From a virus: a stretch of DNA of 41,780 bases. Under the pieces are notes generated by a model. That model saw only the letters and a list, made by a program, of their open reading frames with translations. It ran no database searches and was not told the origin of the DNA. The stretch is taken from positions 1 through 41,780 of IMG/VR virus record IMGVR_UViG_3300028590_001001; one strand, written 5' to 3'. Made by a program: the position numbers and the translations under genes. Shown in pieces: positions 32,570 through 39,772 of the stretch; within the stretch, counting starts at the first letter, position 1; each line of letters opens with the position of its first letter.

Positions 32570-32769
32570 TGGCTGCCCTCGTCATCGAGCTCGGCGCCGT
32601 GCGCCGCGCCCACCAGCAGCTGGAGCGCGCTGGTCGCCCCGACATGCGCCGCGAGGCCACGCGCCTGGTGATCTCCGAGAACCAGCACGGGCGCAACGGC
32701 TACATCGTCGCCAGCCATGTGCAGCTGCTGTGCATGCAACACGCGCGCACGCCGGGCGGTGCCGCATGA
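32569..32769 (+). CDS. Small hypothetical protein (66 aa)
   Basis: Starts at the last base of the preceding stop codon. Helical, with AHQQLERAGRPDMRREATRL; no motif recognised. Confidence 0.55.
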   Translation: MAALVIELGAVRRAHQQLERAGRPDMRREATRLVISENQHGRNGYIVASHVQLLCMQHARTPGGAA

Positions 32770-32852
32770 CCGCGCCCGCTCTCGCCCTCATGGTCCTGGC
32801 CTTCGCCGCGCTCGGCGCAGAAGCACGCCTCACCCGGAAGCCGCGCGCATGA
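32766..32852 (+). CDS. Tiny membrane peptide (28 aa)
   Basis: ATGA overlaps on both sides. MTAPALALMVLAFAALGAEA is a hydrophobic segment, followed by a short basic tail. Too short to classify; its reality rests on the consistent overlaps. Confidence 0.4.
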   Translation: MTAPALALMVLAFAALGAEARLTRKPRA

Positions 32853-33043
32853 ACGAAGCCCCCGCCTTCGACCGCCGCGCGGACGTGCCCAATGCAGCAC
32901 TGCCTTCCTACCTGCACCTGCAGGACCACAGCGCCTGCGACCACCACCCATGCTCCGTCTGCCTCGGGAGGCGGATCGTCAAAGGCAATCGCGACATCGA
33001 GCCCAGCAGCTGGTGGGCCCACGCCTTAAGGAGCCATGCTTGA
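32849..33043 (+). CDS. Small hypothetical protein with Cys/His cluster (64 aa)
   Basis: 4-base overlap with the preceding frame. HSACDHHPCSVCLGRRI contains three Cys and three His, a possible zinc site. Family unknown. Confidence 0.5.
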   Translation: MNEAPAFDRRADVPNAALPSYLHLQDHSACDHHPCSVCLGRRIVKGNRDIEPSSWWAHALRSHA

Positions 33044-33345
33044 ACACCATCTTGATCTTCGCCGCGTTCGCGGCACTCAACGTGCTGCTCGTCACCCTGG
33101 TGGCCAGCCGCTACGAGCGCGAGCTGGTTGATGCCGAGGCCCGAGCCGCCGAAGCCGAAACGGGCGTTCCCCTGCAGGTGCGGGCTGATGCCGTGGCCGC
33201 AGCGCATCAGGCATCGCTCGACAACCTCAAGCGCCTGCGAGTCGTGCCAGACGAAGACCGCCGCCGGCTGTGGCTGAGCGTGCGCGATGCGTGCGATGCG
33301 GAGATCCAGGACGTGCATGCCGCCAAGCAGGCGGGTGTTGCATGA
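33040..33345 (+). CDS. Small membrane-anchored coiled-coil protein (101 aa)
   Basis: A TTG start at 33040 is chosen because AAGGAG lies 6 bases before it and the preceding gene stops at the same place. The N-terminal membrane segment (ILIFAAFAALNVLLVTLVAS) is followed by a charged helix rich in Ala and Glu. Function unknown. Confidence 0.55.
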   Translation: MNTILIFAAFAALNVLLVTLVASRYERELVDAEARAAEAETGVPLQVRADAVAAAHQASLDNLKRLRVVPDEDRRRLWLSVRDACDAEIQDVHAAKQAGVA

Positions 33346-33509
33346 CGCGTCAGCCCTACCTCGGCGCCCTGGAGAGCATCCAGGCGACCACGCCCGACTT
33401 CATCCCGCCCGTCCAGCCACGCATGCGCGCCGCCACCGCCCTCTGCTGGCTGCTAGTGGCGTTCCTGATCGTCCTGACCCTTGCCGCATTTGGCGGCCAC
33501 TGGAGCTGA
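33342..33509 (+). CDS. Small membrane protein (55 aa)
   Basis: ATGA overlap with the gene upstream. C-terminal membrane segment ALCWLLVAFLIVLTLAAF. Function unknown. Confidence 0.5.
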   Translation: MTRQPYLGALESIQATTPDFIPPVQPRMRAATALCWLLVAFLIVLTLAAFGGHWS

Positions 33510-33510
33510 C

Positions 33511-33801
33511 ATGCCTGAGTTGCAGCCCAAGATGCGCGACGCGCTTCTCGCCGCCATCGCCACGCCTTCCCACACGCTGCAGCGCGCCTGCGGTGGCTAC
33601 GTCGCCCTGGGCACATCCACCGTGCGCCACAGCGGGCCGAAGCTCTTCCAGGCCTTCACGCGTCGCACCGTGAATCGCCTGCTCGACGCGGGCTTGGTGA
33701 CGTTCGACGAACCCGAGTTCCCCACCCGTATCACGCTGACCGAGGCCGGCGTGCGGAGTGCGCAGGAGTTGGAATACGCAGGAACGCGCCATGGCCTGTG
33801 A
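33511..33801 (+). CDS. Small protein with winged-helix-like character (96 aa)
   Basis: ATG at 33511, one base after the preceding stop. TRRTVNRLLDAGLVTFDEPE followed by TRITLTEAGVRSAQELE reads like a recognition helix and wing of a winged-helix DNA-binding protein. Could regulate this operon; speculative. Confidence 0.55.
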   Translation: MPELQPKMRDALLAAIATPSHTLQRACGGYVALGTSTVRHSGPKLFQAFTRRTVNRLLDAGLVTFDEPEFPTRITLTEAGVRSAQELEYAGTRHGL

Positions 33802-34087
33802 TACCTGCGGCCGCACTGGCACGCCCCTTGTGGACCTACTGAGTATCTACCAGACCGACAAGGTGAAGCAGGTCTGCCGCGAGTGCGAGACGGTGATCAA
33901 CCGACAGCTCTGGAATGCACAGGACGTCACGGGAAAGATCCAGCGCAGCCTCATGACGCGCTTTCTGGACCACCTCCGCTGGCGCAACCACTCGCAGCGG
34001 CACCCCTGCAGCCAGCCCGGCTGCATCCAGACCGACGGCGCCCCGTGCGCGTATCCGCAGTGCCCGCAGCGGAGTGCGCAGGGATGA
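33791..34087 (+). CDS. Zinc-ribbon-like small protein (98 aa)
   Basis: Overlaps the preceding gene by 11 bases. CDTCGRTG and CREC form a treble-clef-like pair of CxxC motifs, and further cysteines occur in CSQPGC and CAYPQC. Probably binds zinc. Function unknown. Confidence 0.55.
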   Translation: MACDTCGRTGTPLVDLLSIYQTDKVKQVCRECETVINRQLWNAQDVTGKIQRSLMTRFLDHLRWRNHSQRHPCSQPGCIQTDGAPCAYPQCPQRSAQG

Positions 34088-34293
34088 GCCTACCGACTCG
34101 CAGCCGCCAGAAGCAGCACGAGAGCGAGCAGATCGCGAAGGACACCGCTCGCTTCCTCGCCACGCGCGGCAACCGCATCGAGGTCTTGCCGGCCTTTGGC
34201 GCGCCGATGGGCTCCCCGCTCAAGACACGCCGCGAGCTGCATGACGAGTCCGGCGAACGCGCGAAGCGACGGCGAAAGCCCGAAGACGAATGA
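34084..34293 (+). CDS. Small basic hypothetical protein (69 aa)
   Basis: ATGA overlaps at both ends. Charged, with RFLATRGNRIEVLPAFGAPM in the middle and a C-terminal Arg/Lys cluster. No family recognised. Confidence 0.5.
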   Translation: MSLPTRSRQKQHESEQIAKDTARFLATRGNRIEVLPAFGAPMGSPLKTRRELHDESGERAKRRRKPEDE

Positions 34294-34535
34294 ACACCGC
34301 TCCACCCGCCCCGCGCCTGGGCAAGCAACTGAGGCGCGCGAACCAGCTGCTACGCGACACCGAACGCGTGCTGCACGACCTACCCGACCACCTCTGCCCT
34401 CGCCTGCTGCTGGAACGCATCCAGCTGCACCTGGCGAAGGACAACCCACCGCCAGGAGAACGCCCATGCCCAAAGAACTCACCGGACCCGATGCCCTGCA
34501 CGCGATCGCGCGCGAAAACGAGGGTCTCGGCCTGA
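34290..34535 (+). CDS. Small hypothetical protein (81 aa)
   Basis: ATGA overlap with the upstream gene. The first 50 residues look like a helical protein (LRRANQLLRDTERVLHDLPD); the rest overlaps the next gene and looks less coding-like. Confidence 0.4.
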   Translation: MNTAPPAPRLGKQLRRANQLLRDTERVLHDLPDHLCPRLLLERIQLHLAKDNPPPGERPCPKNSPDPMPCTRSRAKTRVSA

Positions 34536-34693
34536 CCGTCAATGCCGACCACTTCACGCGTCTCGCAAAGCAGTGGGAGGCGGCTGACCAGTACATCGAA
34601 CTGCTCGAAACCCAGCTCGCCGACCAGGGCAAGCCCATCCCGCCGCGGCCTCTGCCGCGTCACGCCGTCACGCCGTCCGATCGGCGCCACTGA
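34466..34693 (+). CDS. Small hypothetical protein (75 aa)
   Basis: AGGAG lies 8 bases before the ATG. Helical (DALHAIARENEGLGLTVNAD, LAKQWEAADQYIELLETQLA) with a Pro/Arg-rich tail. Overlaps the preceding frame by 70 bases and ends 11 bases before DGR target 2. This frame is the more convincing of the two. Confidence 0.55.
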   Translation: MPKELTGPDALHAIARENEGLGLTVNADHFTRLAKQWEAADQYIELLETQLADQGKPIPPRPLPRHAVTPSDRRH

Positions 34694-34704
34694 GGAGCAC
34701 CTCC

Positions 34705-35292
34705 ATGGAAAGCATCTCGATTCACGCGGACCAGGTCACCGTCCACCTGCACGCCGCTGGCAGTGGCAAAGCCCTGGCCGACCTCGCTGCTGCCGAACTG
34801 GCCACTCGCCAGATCGTGCAGGTCGATCTCGCTTCTGCAGAAGCCAACAACGCACCGCGCTTCATCAAGGTTTTCGCAGACGGCAGCGTCGACGAGCAGT
34901 CCAGCGATCGCACCGACCACGTCGCGGTGCTCGATCGTGCCAACAAGCTCATGTGGTCTGTCGAATCCCTGGGCGACCCCGACGACAGCGACAGTGGCGT
35001 CGCGCACGACCACTGCAACGAGCTGTGCCGCAATCTGCGGCTGCTCGACCACGACGACTGGCGCCAGCCCACGCGCGCGGAGCTGGCCTCGCTCATCGAC
35101 GACACGCGCCACGAGCCGGCCATCGATACGAACTTCTTCCCGCGCGTGAAGCCGCGCTGGCACTGGACGAGCACGCCGGCCGCCTGGTCCTCGGCGTCCG
35201 CGTGGGGCGTCCATTTCGACGACGGCGACGTCCTCGACCTCCACCGCAGCTACTACGGGTTCGCGTTGGCCGTGCGCCGCGTCGGTCAGTAG
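34705..35292 (+). CDS. DGR target protein 2 (DUF1566-type), 195 aa
   Basis: GAGGAG Shine-Dalgarno at 34692-34697. An N-terminal domain of about 70 residues (MESISIHADQVTVHLHAAGS) is not found in the other targets. The DUF1566 core follows: DHVAVLDRANKLMWSVESLG, DWRQPTRAELASLIDDTRHE, then AAWSSASAW and the variable end GFALAVRRVGQ. Variable residues are about 169-185. The extra domain may be the part that links this target to a partner. No signal or membrane segment. Confidence 0.9.
   Translation: MESISIHADQVTVHLHAAGSGKALADLAAAELATRQIVQVDLASAEANNAPRFIKVFADGSVDEQSSDRTDHVAVLDRANKLMWSVESLGDPDDSDSGVAHDHCNELCRNLRLLDHDDWRQPTRAELASLIDDTRHEPAIDTNFFPRVKPRWHWTSTPAAWSSASAWGVHFDDGDVLDLHRSYYGFALAVRRVGQ
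35177..35286 (+). repeat. DGR variable repeat 2 (VR2)
   Basis: Gap-free match to the whole TR. Fourteen differences, all at template adenines. Unlike VR1 and VR3, no inverted repeat is found just downstream. Confidence 0.95.
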
Positions 35293-35328
35293 TTGGCCCC
35301 TTTGCCCTTCCTTCCAGGAGCACATCAC

Positions 35329-35754
35329 ATGAAAAAGCTCACGATGATCAAGCTGGCCGCCGATGGCCAGGAACTGCCCGCCGATGCGACCGACTGGGTC
35401 GCCGTGAAGCTGCCCGAGCACGGACTGATCTTCACAGCCACGCAGATCAATGCCGAGGAGACGGACCAGGAATCGCTGCAGGCGCAGGCTTCGGCGCTGA
35501 CGCTACTCGATGCCAACGACTGGGACCTGCCCACTATCGACGAGCTGCAGCTGCTCATTGATCGCGAGCGCTACAACCCGGCGGTGCACACGGAGTACTT
35601 CCGCGACATCCAGAACGACTGGTATTGGAGCAAGACCCCGGCCGCCTGGTCCTCGGCGTCCGCGTGGCTCGTCCTTTTCGACGGCGGCGGCGTCAGCTCC
35701 TCCCGCCGCGGCTACAGCGGGTTCGCGTTGGCCGTGCGCCGCGTCGGTCAGTAG
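35329..35754 (+). CDS. DGR target protein 3 (DUF1566-type), 141 aa
   Basis: ATG at 35329 is preferred over an upstream TTG at 35293, since CAGGAG lies at 35315-35320. A short N-terminal part (MKKLTMIKLAADGQELPADA) leads into a divergent DUF1566 core (LDANDWDLPTIDELQLLIDR, DWYWSKTPAAWSS) and the variable region ending GFALAVRRVGQ. The most heavily mutagenised target (19 of 23 template adenines changed, including the single His codon, CAC to CGC). It lies directly upstream of avd. Confidence 0.9.
   Translation: MKKLTMIKLAADGQELPADATDWVAVKLPEHGLIFTATQINAEETDQESLQAQASALTLLDANDWDLPTIDELQLLIDRERYNPAVHTEYFRDIQNDWYWSKTPAAWSSASAWLVLFDGGGVSSSRRGYSGFALAVRRVGQ
35639..35748 (+). repeat. DGR variable repeat 3 (VR3)
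   Basis: Gap-free match to TR with 19 differences, all at adenines. Confidence 0.95.
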
Positions 35755-35769
35755 TCGGCCCATCTGACC
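35746..35769 (+). repeat. Inverted repeat after VR3 (GGTCAG ... CTGACC)
   Basis: Perfect 6-bp arms with a 12-base loop that contains the stop codon. Same arms as after VR1 but a shorter loop. Confidence 0.55.
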
Positions 35770-35780
35770 TGATCTGACAG

Positions 35781-36221
35781 ATGACGTCCCGCTTCCAGCC
35801 CCCGCCGATCATCAAGGCATCGCAGCGCCTGCTCGTGGACATCGAGCAGGCGGTGCGGTCCTTCGATCGTTACCACAAGTACCAGATCGGCAGCGATTTG
35901 CGCCGGGCTGCGGCCCATGTCGTGCACCTCGCATCACGCGCGTGGCGCGACATGGCGCATCGCCGCCGGTGGGTGGGCCAGCTGGTGTGGGCCGTCGACG
36001 AACTCAAGCAGTACATGCAGACGGCCAAGCTGATCCAGGCTTTCCGCAGCTTCAGGCAGTTCGAGCATCTTGCGCGCCAGGCTGAGCAGCTTGGCGCCCA
36101 GGTCGGCGGGTGGAACCGCCAGCTTTCCCCTCAAGCCCAGAATCCGTCCGGCCAGCAGTCCGGTGCGGAGCGTGGCCAGAAACTGAGTACCCGTGCCGCC
36201 TCCGCGGGGGCCAATCGATGA
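35781..36221 (+). CDS. avd: Accessory variability determinant (Avd-like), 146 aa
   Basis: Avd forms a pentameric four-helix barrel that binds the reverse transcriptase and template RNA. The sequence is helical and strongly basic: SQRLLVDIEQAVRSFDRYHK, LRRAAAHVVHLASRAWRDMA, RWVGQLVWAVDELKQYMQTA, FRQFEHLARQAEQLGAQVGG, that is four helices in order. The C-terminal 30 residues are Gln/Ser/Arg-rich and probably disordered. The stop overlaps the reverse transcriptase ATG by 4 bases. Length and position (between last target and TR/RT) match known DGRs. Confidence 0.85.
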   Translation: MTSRFQPPPIIKASQRLLVDIEQAVRSFDRYHKYQIGSDLRRAAAHVVHLASRAWRDMAHRRRWVGQLVWAVDELKQYMQTAKLIQAFRSFRQFEHLARQAEQLGAQVGGWNRQLSPQAQNPSGQQSGAERGQKLSTRAASAGANR

Positions 36222-37579
36222 CGAAGCCGCGCTATCCGCATCCGGGCTGCGCGGCCTGGTCGCAAGTGTACGGGGAGGCGGCCGCCTGGTCCTCGGCGTC
36301 CGCGTGGAACGTCAATTTCAACAACGGCAACGTCAACAACAACCACCGCAACAACAACGGGTTCGCGTTGGCCGTGCGCCGCGTCGGTGAGTTTCAAGGG
36401 GAAGGGAAGCCCGCACTGCTACAGGAGCTGTATCACGCCTGGCGCCGGGCACGCAGGCAGAAGGTGCCCAGCCACAACCAGCTGCGTTTCGACGCACGCT
36501 GGATGGACGGGCTGATCCAGCTGGAGCGCGAGATCCTCGCCGGTACTTGGTCGCCTAGCCGTTCGACTTGCTTCATCGCCACGCGCCCGAAGGCGCGAGA
36601 GATCCATGCTCCGGACTTTGGCGATCGCGTGGTGCACCACTGGCTCGTGCCGCAGCTCGAGGCCGTCTACGAGCGCGGCTTCATCCACGACAGCTTCGCA
36701 AACCGCCGCGGCAAGGGCACGCACGCGGCCGTGCGCCGCGCGCAGACCTTCGCCCGTCAGGTCCACAGCGGCCAGGGCGGCGGGTACTACCTGCAGCTGG
36801 ACATCCACAACTTCTTCAACAGCATCCACCGCCCCACGCTGTGGTCCCTGTTGAAGCCACGACTGCGGCGAGCGGGACTGCCCGAACAGGCATTGCGCGT
36901 CACTCATGCGCTGCTGCGACAGGATCCGGGCAAGGCCGGCGTGCAGGTGCGCGCCACGGCCGCGGAGCTGGCGCAGGTGCCGGCGCACAAGCGGCTGGCC
37001 AATGCCCGCCCAGGCTGCGGGCTGCCCATCGGCAATCTGTCCTCGCAGTTCTTCGCAAACGTCTATCTGGACGCTTTAGACCAGTTCGCTAAGCACGTGC
37101 TGAAGGCCAAGCGCTACCTGCGCTACGTGGACGACTTCGTGCTGTTCCACCACGACCGCGCCCAGCTCGCCCGCTGGGAGGGTCAGATCACGGAGTTTCT
37201 CGCCGGTACGTTGCGCCTGTCGCTCAAGCCGGAGATCCGCCTGCGTCGGCTGACCGACGGCCTCGACTTTCTGGGCTACGTGATCTACCCGACGCACACG
37301 CTTGCGCGCCCACGCGTCATCACGCACCTGAGGCGGGCCTTTGCCCAATGGGAGGGCAGCCACGTCGCCGGCGGCCGCATCCGCGCCACGCCTGGAGATC
37401 TCGATCGCATCCGCTGTGTGGTGGCCAGCTACGGCGGCCACCTGCAGCACGCCAACAGCCATCGCCTGCGCGCGGCAATTCGCCGGCGCTTTCCCTGGCT
37501 TCGTACAGCCGCGGTACCCCGCCGCTTCCATCATCGCCTGTCTGTCAGGCGCATCACTTTGAAGGTGCGGTCCGCATGA
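36218..37579 (+). CDS. DGR reverse transcriptase (453 aa), with the template repeat in its 5' coding part
   Basis: Copies template RNA into adenine-mutagenised cDNA. Motifs: LQLDIHNFFNSIH (catalytic Asp195), GLPIGNLSSQFFANVYLDAL (DGR-group motif 4), and RYLRYVDDFVLF (YVDD, residues 303-306), followed by LDFLGYVIYP. The RT-like part begins only near residue 65 (ALLQELYHAWRRARR). Residues 21-57 are the translated template: AWSSASAW, Asn-rich stretch, GFALAVRRVG. ATG at 36218 is supported by the 4-base overlap with avd; a GTG at 36374 inside the template end would give a normal-length RT (401 aa) without the Asn-rich leader. Confidence 0.93.
   Translation: MTKPRYPHPGCAAWSQVYGEAAAWSSASAWNVNFNNGNVNNNHRNNNGFALAVRRVGEFQGEGKPALLQELYHAWRRARRQKVPSHNQLRFDARWMDGLIQLEREILAGTWSPSRSTCFIATRPKAREIHAPDFGDRVVHHWLVPQLEAVYERGFIHDSFANRRGKGTHAAVRRAQTFARQVHSGQGGGYYLQLDIHNFFNSIHRPTLWSLLKPRLRRAGLPEQALRVTHALLRQDPGKAGVQVRATAAELAQVPAHKRLANARPGCGLPIGNLSSQFFANVYLDALDQFAKHVLKAKRYLRYVDDFVLFHHDRAQLARWEGQITEFLAGTLRLSLKPEIRLRRLTDGLDFLGYVIYPTHTLARPRVITHLRRAFAQWEGSHVAGGRIRATPGDLDRIRCVVASYGGHLQHANSHRLRAAIRRRFPWLRTAAVPRRFHHRLSVRRITLKVRSA
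36279..36388 (+). repeat. DGR template repeat (TR)
   Basis: 110 bases. All 23 adenines sit within 36308-36357, in eleven Asn codons (ten AAC, one AAT) and one CAC; the flanks (29 and 31 bases) contain none. After 36388 the TR reads GAG where the three VRs read CAG TA, marking the end of the repeat (IMH versus IMH*). Confidence 0.95.
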
Positions 37580-37767
37580 CCCTACCCCGGCTTCAGTACG
37601 TGACAGAGGGCCTCGCCATCCGATCACGCATTCGCGCACTCACCGACCAGCAATTGGCCGACCTTGTGGCGCTGTACACCGAGAGCTGCCGCCTGGAGAT
37701 CATCACCCTCAACACAGCTCGCCGAGAGCAACACCGGCGCAAGGCGGAGGCCCAGAAGCGGAAATGA
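37576..37767 (+). CDS. Small helical protein downstream of RT (63 aa)
   Basis: ATGA overlaps with the RT stop and with the excisionase start. Basic helical protein (LAIRSRIRALTDQQLADLVA, then a Lys/Arg-rich C-terminus). Family unknown. Possibly an HRDC-like or accessory DGR factor by position, which is speculation. Confidence 0.6.
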   Translation: MTLPRLQYVTEGLAIRSRIRALTDQQLADLVALYTESCRLEIITLNTARREQHRRKAEAQKRK

Positions 37768-37976
37768 AGCTCGTGGAGGCCCACCAATTCGTGGAGAAGC
37801 ACTTCGCGCCGGCCAGCCGGCCGGCGGACATCACGCTGCAGCGTTGGATGCGGGCTGGCCGCTTGCCTGGCCGGAAGATCGGCAAGACCTGGTATGTCGA
37901 CGAGGACGCCTTCCTGGCCGGCAATGAGGACGCCGGCGTGGAGGACCTGGTCAGCCGGGTTCTGGGAAAGGGGTAA
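37764..37976 (+). CDS. Excisionase-like DNA-binding protein (HTH_17 type), 70 aa
   Basis: LVEAHQFVEKHFAPASRPAD then TLQRWMRAGRLPGRKIGKTW is a winged helix of the excisionase/MerR-like type that starts with a recognition helix and a wing containing the conserved Lys and Trp. Six bases before the integrase gene. Expected to bend attachment DNA and direct the integrase to excision. Confidence 0.8.
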   Translation: MKLVEAHQFVEKHFAPASRPADITLQRWMRAGRLPGRKIGKTWYVDEDAFLAGNEDAGVEDLVSRVLGKG

Positions 37977-37982
37977 GCTCAG

Positions 37983-39080
37983 ATGATGGGACGCGCCCGA
38001 TCACGCAGCCGCGCCGGCTGGCCACCGAACTTGTACCCCTGCAAGGGTGGGTACAAGTACCGGCACCCACAGACCCGGAAGGAGACGTGGATGGGCATGG
38101 ATAAGGACCAAGCCTTCGCGGCCGCTCGCAAGCTCAATGCCGTCCTGCTGGTCAGCAACGACCTGGTCGCCAAGGTCGCCGCCGGCGCCAAGACCGTGGC
38201 CGAGGCGATCAATGTGCTGCGCGCGGATGACCTGCCGCACCGCGGCTGGGCGCCGAAGACGGCCGCCTGGTACGAGGTCTTCCTGAAGCGCATCGAGGCC
38301 GATCTCGGAAAGCGGCCGGTCCACGAGGTTTCCGTGCGCGACTGCGCGGAGTACATCCGACAGGTGACAGAATCGGCGCGCAGCCGGCAGACCTACCGCC
38401 TGGTGCTCGGCTGGATTTTCGCCTGCGCCCTGCAGGAGGGGTGGATCTCCGAGAACCCCGCGCTGCAAACCCTCAAGCACCGCGCCAAGCGTAAGCGCGA
38501 GCGTCTGACCGTCGAGATCTATCGCGCCATCCATGCCAGCGCGCCGCTGTGGCTGCAGAACGCCATGGATCTGTCGCTGTTGAGTCTGCAGCGCCGGGAG
38601 GACATCGTGTCGGCCCAGTTCGCACACGTGCGCGAAGGGGTGTGGCGAGTGGTGCCGCAGAAGACGGAGAACAGCAGCCAGGCTAGGCTGGAGATCGTAC
38701 TGACGCCGGACCTGCAGGCGGTCACTGATCGCTGCCGCGACCAGGTGGTCTCGCCCTACCTGGTGCACCGCCTGCCGGAGAAGCAGAAGCCCCGTGGCCA
38801 CCAGGCCGCCGCGCGATCGCACCCCACCCAGGTCTTGCCCGAACAGCTCACGCGCGAGTTCGCGTCGATTCGTGACCGGCTGGAGCTAGGCGGGGATCAC
38901 CCGCCCACATTCCACGAGATCCGCAGCCTGGGTGCCGCCCTGCTGATGTCCGAGGCCGGCTGGACTAAGCAGCAGGTGCAGGAGCTGCTCGCGCACCAAG
39001 AACTGTCCACGACCGAGATCTACCTCGAAGACCACGATTTGCCTTGGACTCGCGTGACACCGGGACTCAAATTGCCTTGA
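37983..39080 (+). CDS. int: Tyrosine-type phage integrase (365 aa)
   Basis: Lambda Int-like. The N-terminal arm-binding part is NLYPCKGGYKYRHPQTRKE (about residues 16-34). The core-binding domain spans about 85-165, and the catalytic domain has Arg204 (SLQRREDIV), Lys227 (PQKTE), His311 and Arg314 (HEIRSLG), His338 (LLAHQ) and Tyr347 (TEIYLED). It catalyses integration and excision. It reads toward the tRNA-Pro edge but is 2.2 kb away from it, with four minus-strand cargo genes between. Confidence 0.95.
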   Translation: MMGRARSRSRAGWPPNLYPCKGGYKYRHPQTRKETWMGMDKDQAFAAARKLNAVLLVSNDLVAKVAAGAKTVAEAINVLRADDLPHRGWAPKTAAWYEVFLKRIEADLGKRPVHEVSVRDCAEYIRQVTESARSRQTYRLVLGWIFACALQEGWISENPALQTLKHRAKRKRERLTVEIYRAIHASAPLWLQNAMDLSLLSLQRREDIVSAQFAHVREGVWRVVPQKTENSSQARLEIVLTPDLQAVTDRCRDQVVSPYLVHRLPEKQKPRGHQAAARSHPTQVLPEQLTREFASIRDRLELGGDHPPTFHEIRSLGAALLMSEAGWTKQQVQELLAHQELSTTEIYLEDHDLPWTRVTPGLKLP

Positions 39081-39100
39081 GCACGCTCGATCCTGCACCC

Positions 39101-39745
39101 TTACGTATCGCCGGCGCTTCCATACACCCGCCGAGTTTTCGCCCGCTCGGGATGCCCAACTGGCCTGGTCTCGGACAGAGCGGCGACAACTTCGTTCGGA
39201 TCCATGGCGTCTAGAACATCCCAGAGCGCATCACGTTCCCTATCCCATTCGCCAGACGCCCATGCTTTCAAGGCCGTTGCCACGGCGCGCAGGGACAACA
39301 TTTCCTCGTGGGTGAAGCCAGCAACCCTAGAGTGACTGGTTCCTAGCGCGTCGAGGCGAAGGTTGCCCGAGGCGTCACTCTGTAGAGTTACATCGACTTG
39401 GTTGCCTTCATCCAGATTGACGCTGTGCGTAACGTACTTGTCCCGCATAGCTTTCAGCGAGTCGTGCGCAAGCTTCAGGTCATGTGGCAATCCTTGAATC
39501 ACTCGCGACGGAATACCGATGCGAACTCGCGACTCAAGAGTGCGGCAATAAGTAACCAACGCGAACGTCCCAAGCGATCTCGACATGAGTATCGCGTCGT
39601 CGCTACCGAGGACGGGTGTGCATGCAAACAAGTCACACGCCCTAATGACCAGATCTAGATCTGCCTCGACCCCTGACAGATCCGCGAGCCGACGCGCGGA
39701 TTCGTGCCTGTAGACACCCTCGATCTTCTTCATAGCCGCGAACAA
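39101..39745 (-). CDS. Hypothetical protein with HEPN-like R-x5-H motif (214 aa)
   Basis: Helical protein containing AMRDKYVTHSVNLDEG (residues about 105-120). The R-x4-6-H pattern after a helix is the catalytic signature of HEPN RNases, found in many toxin and phage-defence systems. ATG at 39745; a second ATG is four codons later. It converges with the integrase gene. Composition is less GC-rich than the phage core. RNase activity is inference from one motif. Confidence 0.55.
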   Translation of the reverse strand: MFAAMKKIEGVYRHESARRLADLSGVEADLDLVIRACDLFACTPVLGSDDAILMSRSLGTFALVTYCRTLESRVRIGIPSRVIQGLPHDLKLAHDSLKAMRDKYVTHSVNLDEGNQVDVTLQSDASGNLRLDALGTSHSRVAGFTHEEMLSLRAVATALKAWASGEWDRERDALWDVLDAMDPNEVVAALSETRPVGHPERAKTRRVYGSAGDT

Positions 39746-39772
39746 ACCAAGTGCCGATGCTAAACGGCTGGC

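Noticed and set aside
32016-32696. 226-codon minus-strand frame across DGR target 1 and the next genes
   Set aside because: Antisense to a recognised DUF1566 gene and its VR; no coding features.
35286-35328. Hairpin after VR2
   Set aside because: The left arm GGTCAG is present but no CTGACC within 40 bases; no alternative strong stem seen.
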